64,000 nucleotides of DNA from Epichloe hybrida (GCA_019022495.1 JAFEKR010000030.1:620001-684000); one strand, 5' to 3'; shown: positions 23,168 to 34,451, numbered from the stretch's first letter. Notes: generated by a model from the sequence alone, not told the origin. A program made the numbers and translations.

Positions 23168-24034
23168 AATACGTGACGTGATGGAAGAGGATAATGGGGG
23201 TATTTTTGAGAGGTGCTGAGCTTGATACCGGGGTGGAAAAGGGCGATGAAGCAAAATATTGGGCGCCACGTCTTTGTACATATGTATTCAGTCGAACGGG
23301 AGGAGAGGACAGGAACGACGTGGATCTGTTAACGTCTAGAAAGCAAGACCAATTTACTCTGCCTGAAAACTGACGTTTGCGCGTGCTGACAATGGGCAGA
23401 GAATATTTCACTGGAGCGAACTGATCCGTCTTCGATGGGCGTTTCCAAAGGGGCAGCATGGAATCGGCCTTTAACAGACAAATATCATACAAAGACGGCG
23501 CTTGTATGATGGCCATGGCCCTTGGAGAGACGATGTCACGATTTCGTTTTACACGCGCTTCGCGGGTTGGAAAGTACAAAGGGTTCCGGCAGTGGCATCT
23601 CATGTTGTCCGTAGAGGGAGCTGCTTAGGCCGTGGCCGTGGGGTGGGAGGCAGGAAGGCCATGACAAGTCGAAGACTGGACCAGACCGGTTGGCGGTTCG
23701 CGGTTGACGACCAGCCGACTGGCGCTAGCCCAGAGCTCGCAGCTGCCTCCAGTGCCGAGCCATGGTGTGTCACCTGCAGACGATGAACGTAGTCTGGTGG
23801 CAAGTTTAGGCCGAGACTGGCTGGCTCTTGCCGGATTTATGGATTTATGCCCCCGGCCTGGTTGTTGCTGAGATGCCTTCCTTAGCTCGTACTTCATCCT
23901 CTTCTTAGTCTTCTATTCCCATATTTAACCCATCAACATCATCTATTTAAGCCCTCGTATGTTGGCTCGGAGCCGATGTAAACGCAATCCATCCGTCCAC
24001 CAAATTCTTGTTATTACTATCCAGTATCATCACC
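23168..24034. other. intergenic, GRIM-19 to S33 hydrolase
   Basis: About 870 bp with no recognised gene. It contains the 3' flank of the complex I subunit gene and the leader of the secreted hydrolase. Short overlapping frames on both strands show no known motif. Confidence 0.5.
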
Positions 24035-26148
24035 ATGTATCCCCGCTGCCTTTCAAGAGCTGTCGTCTTTGCTACTTTCGTCACCCTTTCCCTCACTGCC
24101 CCCATGAGAAGCTCTTCAGACAGCGGATCCATCACGCCTGGATTCCGGGAGCAAGACAAGAGAAGCGATTGTCTATCAAACCTTCAGACTGCCGAATTGC
24201 TGACTCCCGCTCGGAATGACCCATCCGAAGATCCAGCTGAAGACTCGGACGTTGAATCCCTGGATGAATATTTCATCAACTGGGCCGAGATCAAACCCAG
24301 TCACGATGTCGTCTACCACGACTGCCTCAAAGAATTCAAGTGTGCTCGTCTTCTCGTTCCACTGGACTGGCACAACGAATCGAATCCCCGCACAGCTGCC
24401 ATTGCTATCATGACTCTGCCAGCCAAGGTTCCAGCAAATGATAGCCGGTTTGCAGGAAGTGTTTTCATCAATCCTGGTGGGCCTGGCGAGTCTGGCGTCC
24501 AATTTGCCCGGGACGATGCCAAAAGTTTTCAGAAAATGATTGATGTACCTGGTCATAGATACTATGAAATCGTTGGCTTCGACCCAAGAGGCATAGGTTC
24601 TACCACCCCTGCATCAAACTGCTTTCCTGATGCACGCCAGCGCTACATGTGGAACGTCGAGTTGCGTGGTGCTGGTGGTTACAGCGGAATCGGTCACGGT
24701 TTCCCCTCAGAAGGCCCTATGGCTTACGCCCTTGCCATGAACAAGGCCTTTAATCAGCAATGCCTCGCAAACGAGGTCAAGTTTGGTCAGGCAATGTCCT
24801 TTTCCAGCACGGCCAACGTGGCACGAGATATGGTTGAAATGATTGACAAGATTAACCTCCTCCGCGAGAAAGAGTACCCCAATGGTTATGTTGGTGAGAA
24901 GACGACGCCGAGGCTACAGTATCTGGGATTCTCCTATGGTACCCTTCTTGGCACCACCTTCATGTCCATGTTTCCGGGCCGTGTTGGCCGAATGGTCCTC
25001 GATGGTGTTGTAGATGCCGATGACTATGCCACTGGACCTGTAAGTCAGGACTCATGACTCAGCATACTTCAGTTGCAATGATGGAAGACTAACAAAATAC
25101 GCAGGGTGGACTCCAAAATACCGCAGAAACTGACGAGATATTTGATGAGTTCTGGGAAGGATGTTTCAAAGCCGGCCCTGATGTATGCCGTTTGGCAAAC
25201 AGTACGGAATTTACCAATGCAAAACGTGCACAAAAGGACTTTTGGTCTTGGGTTGAAAGTCTCGACACATCTCCACGCATCATTCAAGGACATGTCAAAA
25301 ATTCCATCATCATCACTGGAAACGATGTTCGTAAAACCATTGGCCTCGTGAGTTACGCCCCGAAGCAACTCTTCCCCACCCTTGCCCGGTCTCTTCATGC
25401 TGCCATGTCTGGGAATGACGCTGGACTCGAAGACCTTGGGTCCGGATCCACTTACACACCTACATCAGATGATGTTTGCCGCACTGAAGCCAAGCTGGGG
25501 GAGAGCTCAAATTACACGGAACACAGCTACTTGGAAATGCCGTCTTCGAGAGCGGAATCCCGACACGCCGTTTCTTGCTCTGATGGTGAGGACATTGTGG
25601 ACAAGCGTGTATCTTGGTGGCTCGATTACGCCCGAACGCAAGAGAAGACATCCAAGGTTTTTGGACGAGCTTGGGCTTTAGACCGACTGAAATGCTCACA
25701 TTGGCCTTTCAAGCCCAATTGGAGATTCAGCGGCCCCTTCACATCGCCAGAGCATGATGAAAGGGTGATGCCGGACGTTCCAGCGGCGCCAATCTTATTT
25801 TTGTCTTCTCGTCTGGATCCCATCACGCCTCTGCGAGCTGCTCGCAAGATGGCCCAGCAATATCCGGGATCGGGAGTCGTGGTTCAAGACAGCATAGGTC
25901 ACACGGCTTTGGGCAGTGCTTACAGTAAATGCACCACTTCTCTGGTTGCGAGCTATTTTGAAAGTGGAGTCGTTACTGGGAAAGAAGTGTCTTGTCCGGT
26001 GGACTGTGAGATTTGGGATGGGAGCTGTCACCTGTCCCGATTTTCAGATACAGGAGAAGAAGAACGTGGGACTGAACCGGCGAGGCTTTGGCTCAGCCAC
26101 CATTCCTGGCTCCTGCGCGTGCCTAGATCTCGTCTCAATCAATCGTGA
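24035..26148 (+). CDS. secreted S33-family alpha/beta hydrolase (tripeptidyl aminopeptidase-like)
   Basis: A predicted extracellular prolyl/tripeptidyl aminopeptidase-type hydrolase. Exons 24035-25039 and 25105-26148 (65-bp intron, GTAAGT/CAG) give 682 aa. The N-terminus MYPRCLSRAVVFATFVTLSL is a signal peptide. Family marks: oxyanion loop NPGGPGESG, the segment YEIVGFDPRGIGST, nucleophile elbow GFSYG (Ser near residue 301), Asp in SSRLDPITP and His in IGHTAL, followed by the TAP-type C-terminal region. Four or more NxS/T sites suggest glycosylation. The last 50 residues (after CPVDCEIWDG) do not resemble the usual ending and an unrecognised intron there is possible. Upstream ATG choices are excluded because the signal peptide starts here. 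The exact peptide specificity cannot be read from sequence. Confidence 0.88.
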
Positions 26149-27145
26149 TGGACGAAGAGTCATCGTTTTCAAAGAGGGCCGAGACGGAGAATGCTTGGCA
26201 CCTCAAGCAAAGACAAACAACATGCATTAGATGATGTATCAATACGAGGATATTCTTAATCAGCTTCTCGAGGGCGTGCCAATGGTTTCATCTTCATGCC
26301 GCGCATACATATGGTAAGCTCGGCATATCCCTTCCGCGCGGTACTTGACATATCGGTAAACGCCAACAAATCTGTTGCCGCCCTGTCAAAGCACATGGAC
26401 CAACAACCAAACCAATCTCAGCACATGGCTCGGGCTCGGGCCCCTGATGGACACCGTGTCCACTGTCCACTGTTGACAATAGCTGGTACTGGTAATACCT
26501 TGTTCCGGGCGCGTCTGCGGAGCATGCTTGGAACAATGCCACCATGTCTTACATGGTCAATTCGCGTAGATGTTGCGTGAACATGATTCGTTGTTTCTTT
26601 CTACTCCGCAGGTCTACCCAGCGTGACGGGTTTGAGCCATGATACGTGAGAATCTACTCTTATATCCGGCCCTGTTCCTCTCAAACTGCGCTGTGCTCAT
26701 CACTCAATCAACTCTGCCTTGATTATTAGAGTCCATCGTGTTCGGTCCATCCCGTCCGTCCCGCCCTCGTCCCGTCCCGTCCCACCCGACACCACTTGGA
26801 GGCCAGGCAGCGTTGGGTTGGCACAAGAGTGAAGAAGCCCAACGAACGGCGACGAATCCTGGCCCGGCTTCCACGGAAGACGGTGCCAAATCCCAAGAAT
26901 CAATGACTAGGGCCGCCCTGGCGTATAACAAGAGGTGTACGGAGTACATGGGCATATGCTTAACGTGACAGCATGAATTCTTAGTACAAGGTATTTACTC
27001 CCCATAGCTACCTGACTTGCCTGACTAGTCCTTCCATCACTGTTTCATCTCGTCGTTTATTCATCACAACTATAAGTTACCCTGCCCTACCCTGCCCCGG
27101 AAAAGGGACTGCTCCTATTGCCTTGACGGGCATTTTCCAGCCATA
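26149..27145. other. intergenic, S33 hydrolase to P450
   Basis: About 1 kb, no gene recognised. It holds CCCGT-type short tandem repeats near 26745-26790 and the word GTACGGAGTAC at 26937-26947, about 200 bp before the P450 start. The promoter of the P450 is expected here. Confidence 0.5.
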
Positions 27146-28844
27146 ATGACTGAACACATGGTTCCCATATTCCTATCCCTCGCCGTCATTCTCGTCGTTC
27201 GCTTCATCCTCGTTCGATGGAGACGCCGCCAGAAACTGCGCCGCCTCGGCTGCCAGGCACCGAGGAGATACCCTCATCACCTGCCCTGGATCCTCGACCC
27301 CTGGGGCAGCGACCTCAAGCGTCGGCGCCTCGAGGGCTTCGCGAAGAACCGATGCAATCGACTTTTCCAGGAGCAGTTTCTCGAGTGCGGGCCTACGTTC
27401 GAGGAACGCTCGCCACATGGCGCGTTGCTCTGCACGACAGACGCCGACAACTGGCGCACGATCCTGTCCCTCAAGGCAGACGACTACAACAAGGAGGAGG
27501 TGCAGAGGGGTCCCATGCTGCGCTTCATCGGGCCTGGGATCCTGACGAATGAAGGGGCGGCATGGCGGAGGTCGAGGGATTTGATCAAGCCGCTTTTCGT
27601 GAGGGCAGAGCTCAACGACGTGGATCGATTCGAGAGACATGTCGACCGCCTGCTGCGTGTGATTCCGCGCGACGGCCAGACGGTCGACTTGATGCCTTGG
27701 ATGACCAAGCTTGTATGCCTCCTTTGTGCCCTGAGTCGTCCCCGGGAATTGGAAGACACCCAGTGGGGAGGGGGGGGAGATGGGAACGCCTCACCTTTTC
27801 CCATTCTCATCGAATCTTTCTCAGTTGACAAGCCCTCTTCTCTTCCTACTACTAACAGAACTCGCCCAGTTTCTCGATAGCGGCACCAAGTTCATCTTTG
27901 GTCAATCGTTTGACTGCCTCGCCGGAAACTCCGCCCAGGCGGAAGAAATGCTTGCCGCCTTCAAAGAATGCCGCAGAAGCCTAGGCAAGAGTCGCATTGT
28001 GGGAGACAGACTCCCCTTCTTTCGTGACACGGAGTTTGAGAAGAATGTCGAGATTGTTCACGCCTTTGTCGATCGTCAGGTGGCGCGCGCTCTGGATAGG
28101 GCTCGTGACAGCCGTGATGCAGGCGCGCTCGGAAACAGATCCCGGCATCACTATGTTCTGCTTGATGAACTGGCCAAGGTGGCCCCGGATCCTGTAATGC
28201 TGCGTTTCGAGATGCTGCACGTGTTCATGCCGGCGTCTCAAAGCATTTCCAACGTCTTTTCATCAGTCCTGTTCTACCTCGCTCGGCGCCCAGATGTATG
28301 GGCTGATCTTCGCGGCCAAGCCCTTGCTTTGGGGGACGAGCCGGTTACCTTTGAGCTTCTCAAATCGCTGCACTCGTTCCGCAACGTCATATACGAGGGA
28401 CTGCGAATCCATGGATCAGCAGGCCGTCTGAGTCGTACGGCGATTCGCGATACCGTGATTCCCCGCGGTGGGGGTCCAGACGGCATGAGCCCTGTTCTCG
28501 TTCCCAAGGGCCAAAGGGTCATGCTGGAACTCTATGCCAAGCTCAATGACCCTGTTGTCTGGGGAGATGACGCGCATGAATTCAGGCCGAGTCGATTCGA
28601 GGGTCGGCGACTGAACTGGGACTTCGTGGCCTTCTCAGGTGGACCCAGAATATGTCCGGCGCAGCAGCAGGCCATGACTCAGGCAATTTATTTGCTTGTG
28701 AGGCTTGTTCGGGAGTTTGAGCTTCTGGAGAATCGGGATCCGTGCTTGGAATACGTCGAGGCGGTCAGCTTGGTGTCTGAGAGTAAGAACGGGGTGCAGG
28801 TCGCGCTACATGAGAGTCGGGGCACTGCGGTTTCCGTTGTTTAG
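27146..28844 (+). CDS. cytochrome P450, CYP52-like
   Basis: A membrane-anchored heme-thiolate enzyme; relatives in the CYP52 clade hydroxylate alkanes and fatty acids. Exons 27146-27712 and 27870-28844 (157-bp intron; acceptor CCCAG chosen to keep frame into FLDSGTKFIFG) give 513 aa. An N-terminal membrane anchor (about residues 5-22) is followed by a basic stretch. The K-helix motif E-x-x-R is present (YEGLR), and the heme loop reads FSGGPRICPAQ, with Pro-Ala where Cys-x-Gly is usual. In the I-helix the usual acid-alcohol pair Asp-Thr is replaced: MPASQSISN, with Gln-Ser in its place. This could reduce oxygen activation or point to a peroxide-dependent or isomerase role. Convergent with the peroxygenase gene at 29829-31249. 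Substrate unknown. Confidence 0.9.
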
Positions 28845-29828
28845 ACGAACGTAGAAACGTCGAAGCCATGGCTACTTTTTTAGCTTGTTTCGCAACTCTT
28901 CGTCCCAGTATTTTTCTGCCTGCACGTTCAGCCCATCGACCCTTTTGTTAATGTGTGCAGTTGTAATGAATAAGGGGTCGCGCAAACGCCACAAGCTGCA
29001 AAGCAGGGGGTTAAGGCACAGTGTTAGGCCCATTGGCAAAGCCCAAGGTGTTGTACATGGTACTACCGATCCGTGATGATATTTCACAAGAGCGACGAGA
29101 AAGGGTGATTGACGGGATCATCGGCGGCCGCTGTCCCGCCGTCCCGGACAACGATACGTCGGATGAAGAATATGGTCTTCTTCGCGAAACTCTCTGGCGC
29201 ATCATTCTGCCGCACATGGCGGCTTCCACCACGGAGAACCAGAGCTCGACGGAAGTTGCCGCTGCCGCCATACATGTAGATCTGTCGTTGGCTGTCTCGA
29301 GGGAAACCCCGGTGGGACCAGCCAGGACCCCTGAGGGTATGGACAGGGTCATTTGTCTTGTTCGATCCATTCGATCCATGCACTTCGAGCCCATCGTGGT
29401 ATCGAATGGTCTGTTGCGAGAACCAATGAGATTGTAGAGTATTTCCGAGCTCGTTCGCAAGGCATTTTCGTCGTCGTTGCAACGATGACTCTGGCCGGGT
29501 TGGATCGTAAATAAAACCAAATTAAACCTGGCACTTGGCACTTGGCACCTGGCGCGCCCGTCGAATGGATGCGCTTCTCTAATGGACGTCATCAAGAGGA
29601 GAAACGCATTCATGACGTCCACTGAACGCATTTTCCGTCGTGGCTTACAGGAGCATCTCTGGCTTATGTCCTTGGCTTATCTCGCTTCACTTTTTGCCGC
29701 TGGAACGAAACTGACTAGCAATCAGGCAATGACTTTGCGTATAAGTAGGACACCTCCCTAGATCCAACATTGAATTAATACTATTGAAATCTCGACCTAT
29801 CGGCGAGAGGAAAACTTGAAGATTGCAT
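28845..29828. other. intergenic between convergent P450 and peroxygenase
   Basis: About 980 bp between the two convergent stop codons. It contains one plus-strand open frame (29057-29437, listed separately) and no other recognisable element. Confidence 0.5.
29057..29437 (+). CDS. possible small orphan protein
   Basis: An ATG-started frame of 126 codons (MVLPIRDDISQERRERVIDG at its start) whose composition looks protein-like: balanced charged and hydrophobic residues, few rare runs. I recognise no domain, signal peptide or membrane span. It lies between two convergent genes, where 3' untranslated regions are expected. An open frame of mixed quality covers much of the same DNA on the minus strand (29011-29631). 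It may be chance. Transcript evidence would decide. Confidence 0.25.
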   Translation: MVLPIRDDISQERRERVIDGIIGGRCPAVPDNDTSDEEYGLLRETLWRIILPHMAASTTENQSSTEVAAAAIHVDLSLAVSRETPVGPARTPEGMDRVICLVRSIRSMHFEPIVVSNGLLREPMRL

Positions 29829-31249
29829 CTATTTCGGCGCATCATTGGGATACCCCTTGGAGTCTTTGGCTGTCTCGGCACGGGAGCCACTTCTCGCGCG
29901 AGCACCGGGGAACTTGGCAGCATATTGATTGATGCCCTTGCCAGGCGGCATGTTGGGACAAGAACCGAGACCAGCGAGGGCGGGCACCAGCTTCTTGTCC
30001 ACGAGGCCCAACGCCTCCTTTAATAGAGCGCCATGGAAGATCTTCTCAAGCGACGACGGGGCCTCGGCCTGAATGTTCTGGGAAATGAAACAACCGAGCC
30101 TTGCCGGGTCTTGCAAATCTTCAACCGCGTGCACGAGGCCGCCTGAGATATCCCCAAGATCGACGCCTTCAAACGAATTGACCGTGCCCGTGTTGCCACC
30201 CACCTTGCAAGTGGAAGGGAACGCGAGACACTGTGAGGCAACGGCGAGGAGAATGTCGGCCAAACCCCATGGATCCTTGTGACTGCGACGGTACCAGTTT
30301 TCAGGAATACGCTCTTTGCCCCACGCATACTTGCGGGAACCATCGGGCTGGACCTTGTACGAGAAGAAATCATCGAGGACGCTATGCTCGAGGAAGCCAC
30401 GGGGAGTTTCGGCGGAATGATTCGACATCAGAGCCCAGACGAAAGTATGGGCAGCGGGCGTGAAGGCGACGCCAGCAAAGGCAGGCGAGAAGTAGTTGGG
30501 GTTGTTGGCAATGGAATACTCCTTGCGGTTATGCTGGTGCTCGGCGAGCACGGATGGGGTAATGAGCCCGTTGGCTCGCTTGTTGGATAATTCGAGCAGC
30601 TCGTTGTAAAAGACTGGGTAGGAGGCACAGTTCGAATTCATGTCAGGGGCGAGGAAATCACCTCGGGTGATGGAGGCATCTCCCTCTGATTTGAGATGTC
30701 CATAGGCGCAAATGCCTGTTGGCATGCCTAGCAAAGCCTCACCCAAGGGGCCCAGCGCATCAACATCGTGTGAGGCATAGCCGATGGACCACTTTTGCGA
30801 GAGAGGGTCACCGTCAAAGAAGGTTGTTGTCTGATGCAGGACCTGCGTGGCGGTCTGATCCAGACCAAATGCCTCCCATAGCCCAGAATTGATGGTTTCG
30901 TACGTGGCAATGCCGTTGCGCGGGAGATAGTTATGATTAGCGGCAGCGTTTAATCCTGGACAAGGGCCTCGTATATCATTGGGACCAGGGTCTTGATATT
31001 CGTGGTCTCCGTGGACGGATACTAGCTGCGCCACGGGGTCAAAGTCGCCAAAGAGGGCGTGTGTTGGCAGTCCTGGCTGATCTGGGAACGGAACTACTGG
31101 TGGGACAGCTTGACCTGATAATCAATTACTCTGTCAGTTTCTCTCCATTCTCAAAAGAGTGAGCAGGCGGTTTTTGCCTTACGGTTCATGAGCCCGGGCC
31201 AGGCAGTCGCCAGATGGGCGAAAGCCAGAGACGTTAGGATTTGCATCAT
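29829..31249 (-). CDS. secreted heme-thiolate peroxygenase (chloroperoxidase/UPO family)
   Basis: Family-2 peroxidase or unspecific peroxygenase, which uses hydrogen peroxide to oxidise or halogenate organic substrates outside the cell. Exons 31249-31183 and 31114-29829 (68-bp intron) give 450 aa. The N-terminus MMQILTSLAFAHLATAWPG is a signal peptide. The heme-ligand motif is RGPCPGLNAAANHNYLPRNG with Cys near residue 74. The acid-base region SEGDASITRGDF carries the E-G-D plus Arg pattern of long-type peroxygenases, and the distal Glu segment is EHQHNRKEYSIANNPNYFSP. Several further Cys in the C-terminal half fit a secreted protein. The 3' end is convergent with a P450, another heme-thiolate enzyme. 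An 82-nt hairpin lies 239 bp upstream of the start. Halogenation versus oxygenation cannot be told from sequence. Confidence 0.92.
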
Positions 31250-31487
31250 TGTGCGATCCTTGCCTTGTATTTTCTGTTGCTTTGGTCGGCTATGTGAATT
31301 TTAAAAAAAAAAAAAAAAAAAAAACCTCAGTACGAGATGTTTTGTGAGGCAGGACGTCGGGGCGAATGTCGACGCGTCATGTTATAATATCCTCGCTTCT
31401 TCGATTCTTCGATAGCATGAGCTGTCTACATCTATATACCTCAACTTCTGACCAGACAAGAACAATGTGCACACTAGTTCTAGCGTG

Positions 31488-31569
31488 AAAGCATCGGGGT
31501 CTTGCTCTGCCACTAGTCAGCCAATGTCACTGCATGGCTGGCTAGAAGCAGAGCAGACCCCGATGCTTT
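31488..31569. repeat. 82-nt near-perfect inverted repeat (hairpin)
   Basis: Arms 31488-31523 and 31535-31569 are complementary over about 35 bp with one single-base bulge and three mismatched positions; the loop is the 11 bases 31524-31534. The arms begin AAAGCATCGGGGTCT. Flanking bases show no obvious target duplication. As RNA it would form a stable stem of the size of a small-RNA precursor; as DNA it could be a fold-back element remnant or a cruciform. It lies in the upstream region of the peroxygenase gene. The function is unknown. Confidence 0.8.
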
Positions 31570-32805
31570 GGCTCCCCCGGGGAAAGGGAAAAAGAAACAA
31601 AGGATCAAGTGTTGAACGAATCAGGAACCGAGATTGGTAATTCGAGCTCGCTGAAGAAGTCGAGGCTGGGCTGTGCGCGCCTAGCGCAGTCGGATCTCGT
31701 AGATCCCGATGCACACGCGCGAACGGCATACTACCCTGAGGGAAAGGGTCTCGTCACTAGAGCAGCCAGGCCGGGGTAAATGGAACCCATTGTAGCAGTG
31801 AGGCGTCATCGTGCATCCTATCCTGTACGTCCAACCGATCTCCGGTGCTCGAGGAAATTTCCTTGATTCGGATGTCCGGCCCTTCTCCTTGTAAGGACTG
31901 CCTATGACGAGATCGGTTTAGCTTCGGGTTTCTGAACATGGGTGACGAATAAACTGTAGCAGGATCAGTGTTCTCTGGTCTGGCTTGAGATGTTACCAAA
32001 AGTTTGGGGGTGTAATAATCATAAGGATGATGCTTGTGTGCTCGTATTCCTCAGTCATCTATCTAGCAACTGTGCGCTTTGGGCAACATATTGACTAATA
32101 CTACTTTTGATTATCTAAGCTATTCTCCGCCCTGTTAGGGGAAAGAATGAATTACGTAATTGGACGTGGACATTTGCTAGGTCAGCCCCTTTACCCATAG
32201 GCTGAGCGAAACATCAATCTGGGCAAGAAAAGCATTTTTAAATACAGTGGCGACTCTACGGTTTTAGTGTCTTTTTTTTTTCTTTTTTTCTTTTGCCATC
32301 CTACATAGCTTGATCATTCTCGCCTCGATTGCAATTGGCGATCGCATCCATCGTCACATGCAGCCTGCGATGGGGAGACTCTGCAGCCGTGTTGCTGTCC
32401 TATTCATTTCTATTCCTACCATTGCTGCTGATAGCTTTCTCGTCACGCTCAACGGCCGGTTATCGAAAAGCATAACCGAAACGACTTAAATGTGATTGCC
32501 GGTATGTCTTGGAAAATGACAGTGTTTTTTACGAGGTTAATTCTTTTGTGCTGTGAGCGATCTCAAACGAGAAGTTGGGCATTTCATCCTTTTTTCTGCT
32601 GGTCTCCTTTCTGATAGTCATAGTCCTTGACTCCTTCCCAAGTCAGGCATTTTCCGCTCCGTGGAAATCGTACCGTTTGTCGGCAATGGGAATTGACGCG
32701 GAAGTGGGTGGACAAATGAAATGAGATGGAGGGGAAGGAGATGAGATTACTAAGTCGATGCTGACCTCGGGCCGCTCACCGCCCGTTCCTGCGACCGAGG
32801 CCCAG

Positions 32806-32871
32806 GTAAATGCCATGCTTCTCGAAACAAGCCTCGTACAATCAACTATCACGCACATTTTCTCTGCGCAG
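32806..32871 (+). promoter_or_regulatory. probable 5'-leader intron of the acyl-CoA dehydrogenase
   Basis: A donor (CAG|GTAAAT) and acceptor (TGCGCAG) bound 66 bp with a CTATC-type branch region, just before the start codon used by most family members. Retention of this intron leaves an ATG at 32810 in frame with the main protein and adds 30 residues; removal deletes that ATG. Splicing would also create an upstream frame beginning at 32758 that overlaps the main start. Confidence 0.5.
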
Positions 32872-32899
32872 TACCAAGTTGCCAGTCCTAACGCCCGTC

Positions 32900-34451
32900 A
32901 TGGCTGAGAACTCGGCAAATCCCGTTCCCTTCTCGGAACCGTCATACCTATGCGGCCTGCCCTCTCCGTACTACACGGAGTCTCATCGCCAATTCCAGAA
33001 AGCCTGCCGGAAGTTCCTGTGGGACAATCTCCTCAGTCAAGGTCCCGAGTGGGAGAAAGAAGGGACCGTCCCTGACCATGTCTTTGGAACTTTCACCAGG
33101 CACGGCATGTTGCTTCCCAATCTACCGGCTCCATTGCCGGTGGATTGGCTCAAGAGGCTGGGCATCAATGAGATTCTGGGCGTCAAAGTAGAGGAATGGG
33201 ACTATCTGCACACGGGCATCTATTGCGACGAGGTTCGTCATCTACAGACCATCTGCAGTCTTCCCTCTGAGGCATTCAAACGTGTGAGACTTTTCATATG
33301 CTGACGGACGTGAAGCTGGGTCGCTCCGGCTTGGCCGGACCAGGTGCTTCTTTAACGGCTGGATTCGCCTTTGGTATCCCGCCCATCCTCAAACATGCGA
33401 GTCGTGAGCTGAAAGAGCGCTTTCTACCTGATTTCTTGTCGGGCAAGAAGCGCACTTGCATTGCCATCACTGAGCCCGATGCTGGCAGCGACGTCGCCAA
33501 CATCACCACCACTGCCAGAAAGACAGAGGATGGCAAGCATTACATCATCAACGGCGCAAAGAAATGGTGAGTGCAAGGGACAAGGGCGCAGGGATACCCG
33601 TGACAAATAAATCCAGACCTGTGTCCTAACATGGCCAGGATCACAAACGGCATCTGGTCCGACTACACGACCATGGCAGTAAGAACAGGTGGCCCTGGAG
33701 GAGGCGGACTTTCCGTCGTAATCGTCCCTCTCAAAGGCCATCCCGGCGTGTCGATGCGCCGCCTCCGGGTGGCAGGCATGAAAGCCGGTGGAACAACTTA
33801 CATCGAGCTCGACGATGTCAAAGTCCCCGTCTCCAACCTGATCGGCAAGGAAGGCAACGGCCTGCGCATCATTCTCACCAACTTCAACCACGAGCGCCTC
33901 ACCATCGCCATCGGCGTCACCCGCCAGGCCCGCACTGCCCTTGCCGCCGCATTCGAGTACTGTCTCAAGCGCGATGCTTTCGGCAAGAAGCTCATGGACC
34001 AGCCTGTCGTGCGGCACAGGCTGGCAAAGGCGGGCGCTGAGCTCGAGACACTAAACGCCTGGACGGAGCAGCTTCTCTATCAAATGAAACATCTGAAGCC
34101 TCAAGAGGCGGATCTAAAACTGGGCGGCATCACCGCTCTGGCCAAGGCCAAGGCCGGCATGGTCTTGAACGAATGCGCGCAGTGCGCCGTCTTGCTGTTT
34201 GGTGGCAATGGTTACACGGCCGCCGGTCAGGGAGCCCTGGTGGAAGGTAAATGTCGCTCTTCAAAATCTGCTGGCTCAAATGGAGGCAACGCGAACTATG
34301 ATAACTGACTGGGCAATCAATAGCTATTTACCGCGACGTTCCTGGTGCTCGAATCCCAGGCGGATCTGAAGACGTTCTGCTGGATCTAGCGGTGCGGCAA
34401 CTGGTCAAGATTTATCAACTTGGTGGCGGCAAGGCTGCTTCAAAAATATAG
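32900..34451 (+). CDS. acyl-CoA dehydrogenase family protein
   Basis: FAD-dependent enzyme that introduces a 2,3-double bond into acyl-CoA thioesters. Exons 32900-33232, 33316-33566, 33639-34246 and 34324-34451 give 439 aa. The start MAENSANPVPFSEPSYL matches the family opening; an upstream in-frame ATG at 32810 would add 30 basic residues without acids, resembling a mitochondrial targeting peptide. Marks: AITEPDAGSD (flavin/substrate loop), NGAKKWITNGIW, NFNHERL, FGGNGYT and the closing IPGGSEDVLLDLAVRQLVK. Intron 1 is placed with its acceptor after GTGAAG, preceded by a CTGAC branch signal, which brings YCDE next to LGRSGLAGP. The protein ends Ser-Lys-Ile, a variant of the peroxisomal PTS1 signal. 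Peroxisomal or dual location is therefore likely. The chain-length preference is unknown. Confidence 0.92.

Larger units (their letters stand above)
31250..32899. other. intergenic with poly-A tract and hairpin
   Basis: About 1.65 kb separating the divergent peroxygenase and acyl-CoA dehydrogenase genes. It holds a 22-base A run (31303-31324), a large hairpin (31488-31569, listed separately), a 15-bp palindrome GGATCTCGTAGATCC near 31694, a T-rich tract near 32272-32295, and a probable 5'-leader intron of the dehydrogenase (32806-32871). No additional gene was recognised. Confidence 0.55.

Noticed and set aside
27146..31249. Secondary-metabolite gene cluster
   Set aside because: P450 and peroxygenase are present, but no polyketide, peptide or terpene synthase, transporter or regulator lies nearby.
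31679..31730. tRNA-like appearance around a GGATCTCGTAGATCC palindrome
   Set aside because: No complete cloverleaf or clear A and B boxes could be assembled; only a short palindrome remains.
33424..34017. 197-codon minus-strand open frame
   Set aside because: Antisense shadow of the acyl-CoA dehydrogenase exons.
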